Shown piece after piece: positions 62,961 to 64,000 of a stretch of 64,000 bases of DNA (positions within the stretch are counted from its first letter, which is position 1; each line of letters begins with the position of its first letter). The notes under the pieces are model-generated. The model was not told where the DNA came from. It did not search any database and saw nothing but the letters and a program-made list of their open reading frames with translations. This DNA comes from Fasciolopsis buskii (lineage: Eukaryota; Platyhelminthes; Trematoda; Plagiorchiida; Fasciolidae), in NCBI GenBank assembly GCA_008360955.1, contig LUCM01007439.1, positions 60,641 to 124,640 of the forward strand. The letters run 5' to 3'. Made by a program: the position numbers and the translations under genes.

Positions 62961-64000
62961 TAGGATTGGAAAAGAAGAAAAGAAAATGAATTACATAGTA
63001 CTAAAAACAAGGACATACGATCTTAAATTGATTAGTTAGCATGAGCTTTGTCGCAATAAGTATGGATTTTTCACCCGTGTCCAGTAGTGCGCAAAATATA
63101 CACGATCGATCAATTGCGGTTACGTGATTCCATGAAGTTAACGGTTTAAACTGATATCGGCCAGATTTGAGTCAACTAATTACCATCATAGTAGGAAGAC
63201 AAACGAGTAATTCACACGTTTGATATGTGCAACGTAAACCAAGTCCACAGCTCCACCACCACGTTGCTCAGCCGTTTACATTGTCCTTCTCCAAACCAAA
63301 CTCAACACGAAGTCCCCATTTACTGACTGCTTGACATTCCGGGGCGATTCGACCGTGTGCCAAATATTCTTAGTTTCGTTCTTTTGAGCGTCCTCCTGGC
63401 TGTGTTGATCCTGTTGGCCATGAGTGACGACATGAACTGTCGCTCTTAACTGGGGAAGTCGTGCTGTCCATCTGATTTCATGCTCTAATGCGCCCGTTTG
63501 TTGCTACCACAGTCTTTGCCTGTTTGAGAAGCACAACTCGACACGTCGTTGTTGTTCCTTAAGGCGGAATATGCTCTTATTATTTGTTTGTGCGCTGGTC
63601 GACCTGCCTCTCATGCCATTCCTTGGTGGCTCGTAACTCTCCCCTAAACACTTCGTGAAGTCTATTGTCAAATATCAAGACTGAAAGTAAAATATAACCG
63701 TGGAAATCAACCAGTGCACGTCATACAATGTTACCCTTTGTGTTAGAGCATTCTAGTCCAGTGTGATCTATCGTGATCTGGGATCAAGAATCAACCCGAT
63801 GCAACAACGCCACCAACGGGTTCCAAATGACCTTGCTGTCTGGAAAACGTAGGCGTTTGCTGCAATCGGGGGTCATCATCCTTTATATTTTTCGACCAAT
63901 CGTGTTTCCAAAATCCACTTGGCAGTGGTGGGTGATATTGTGGAGAGATCTAAAGTCAGATGAATTCCGAATGATAGTTTATTGCCTATGCACAAATTTT

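Larger units (their letters stand above)
61018..64000 (+). other. downstream region
   Basis: Apart from the terminal-exon candidate at 61395 and the purine-rich repeat I see nothing; no polyadenylation signal could be tied to the gene. Confidence 0.35.

Overview
The window looks like AT-rich eukaryotic DNA of flatworm type, most likely a digenean trematode. The grounds are kilobase introns, very short exons, tRNA-derived SINEs, 3' ends of Penelope-like retroelements with a GIY-YIG domain, and (GATA)n, (CA)n and (CTA)n microsatellites. The species cannot be told from the sequence. There is no bacterial-style gene organisation, and nearly all long open frames are about the length expected by chance.

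The main content is one plus-strand gene built almost entirely of micro-exons. I read 31 core exons from 1086 to 61017, 8 to 69 nt each (mean about 23 nt), 708 coding nt in about 60 kb. They join in one reading frame with no stop, including at all 30 junction codons. No first exon, start codon or convincing last exon is visible, so the gene probably runs off both ends.

Layout: an acidic block (exons at 1086, 2197, 3992, 5580, 7532) is followed by three copies of one exon module. Module 1 runs 9254-22479, module 2 runs 28482-38359, module 3 runs 43731-61017. Each has the exon series lead (27, 27 or 21 nt), 21, 12, 12, 35, 23, 8 nt. The last three carry the unusual phase chain 1-0, 0-2, 2-1. 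The peptides match slot by slot: the 35-nt exon always has Pro at residue 8 and Glu at residue 12. Phase-1 linker micro-exons join the modules, which favours one gene with internally triplicated exon sets over three separate genes. I do not recognise the protein family.

The introns also hold candidate optional cassettes, two candidate exons that would create a stop codon by junction (37837 and 46954), two copies of a Penelope-like element 3' end (6190-7070 and 51930-52625), several SINEs and a 19-bp hairpin at 37901-37941. All splice calls were made by eye from acceptor and donor consensus, phase and repetition; no transcript data were available.
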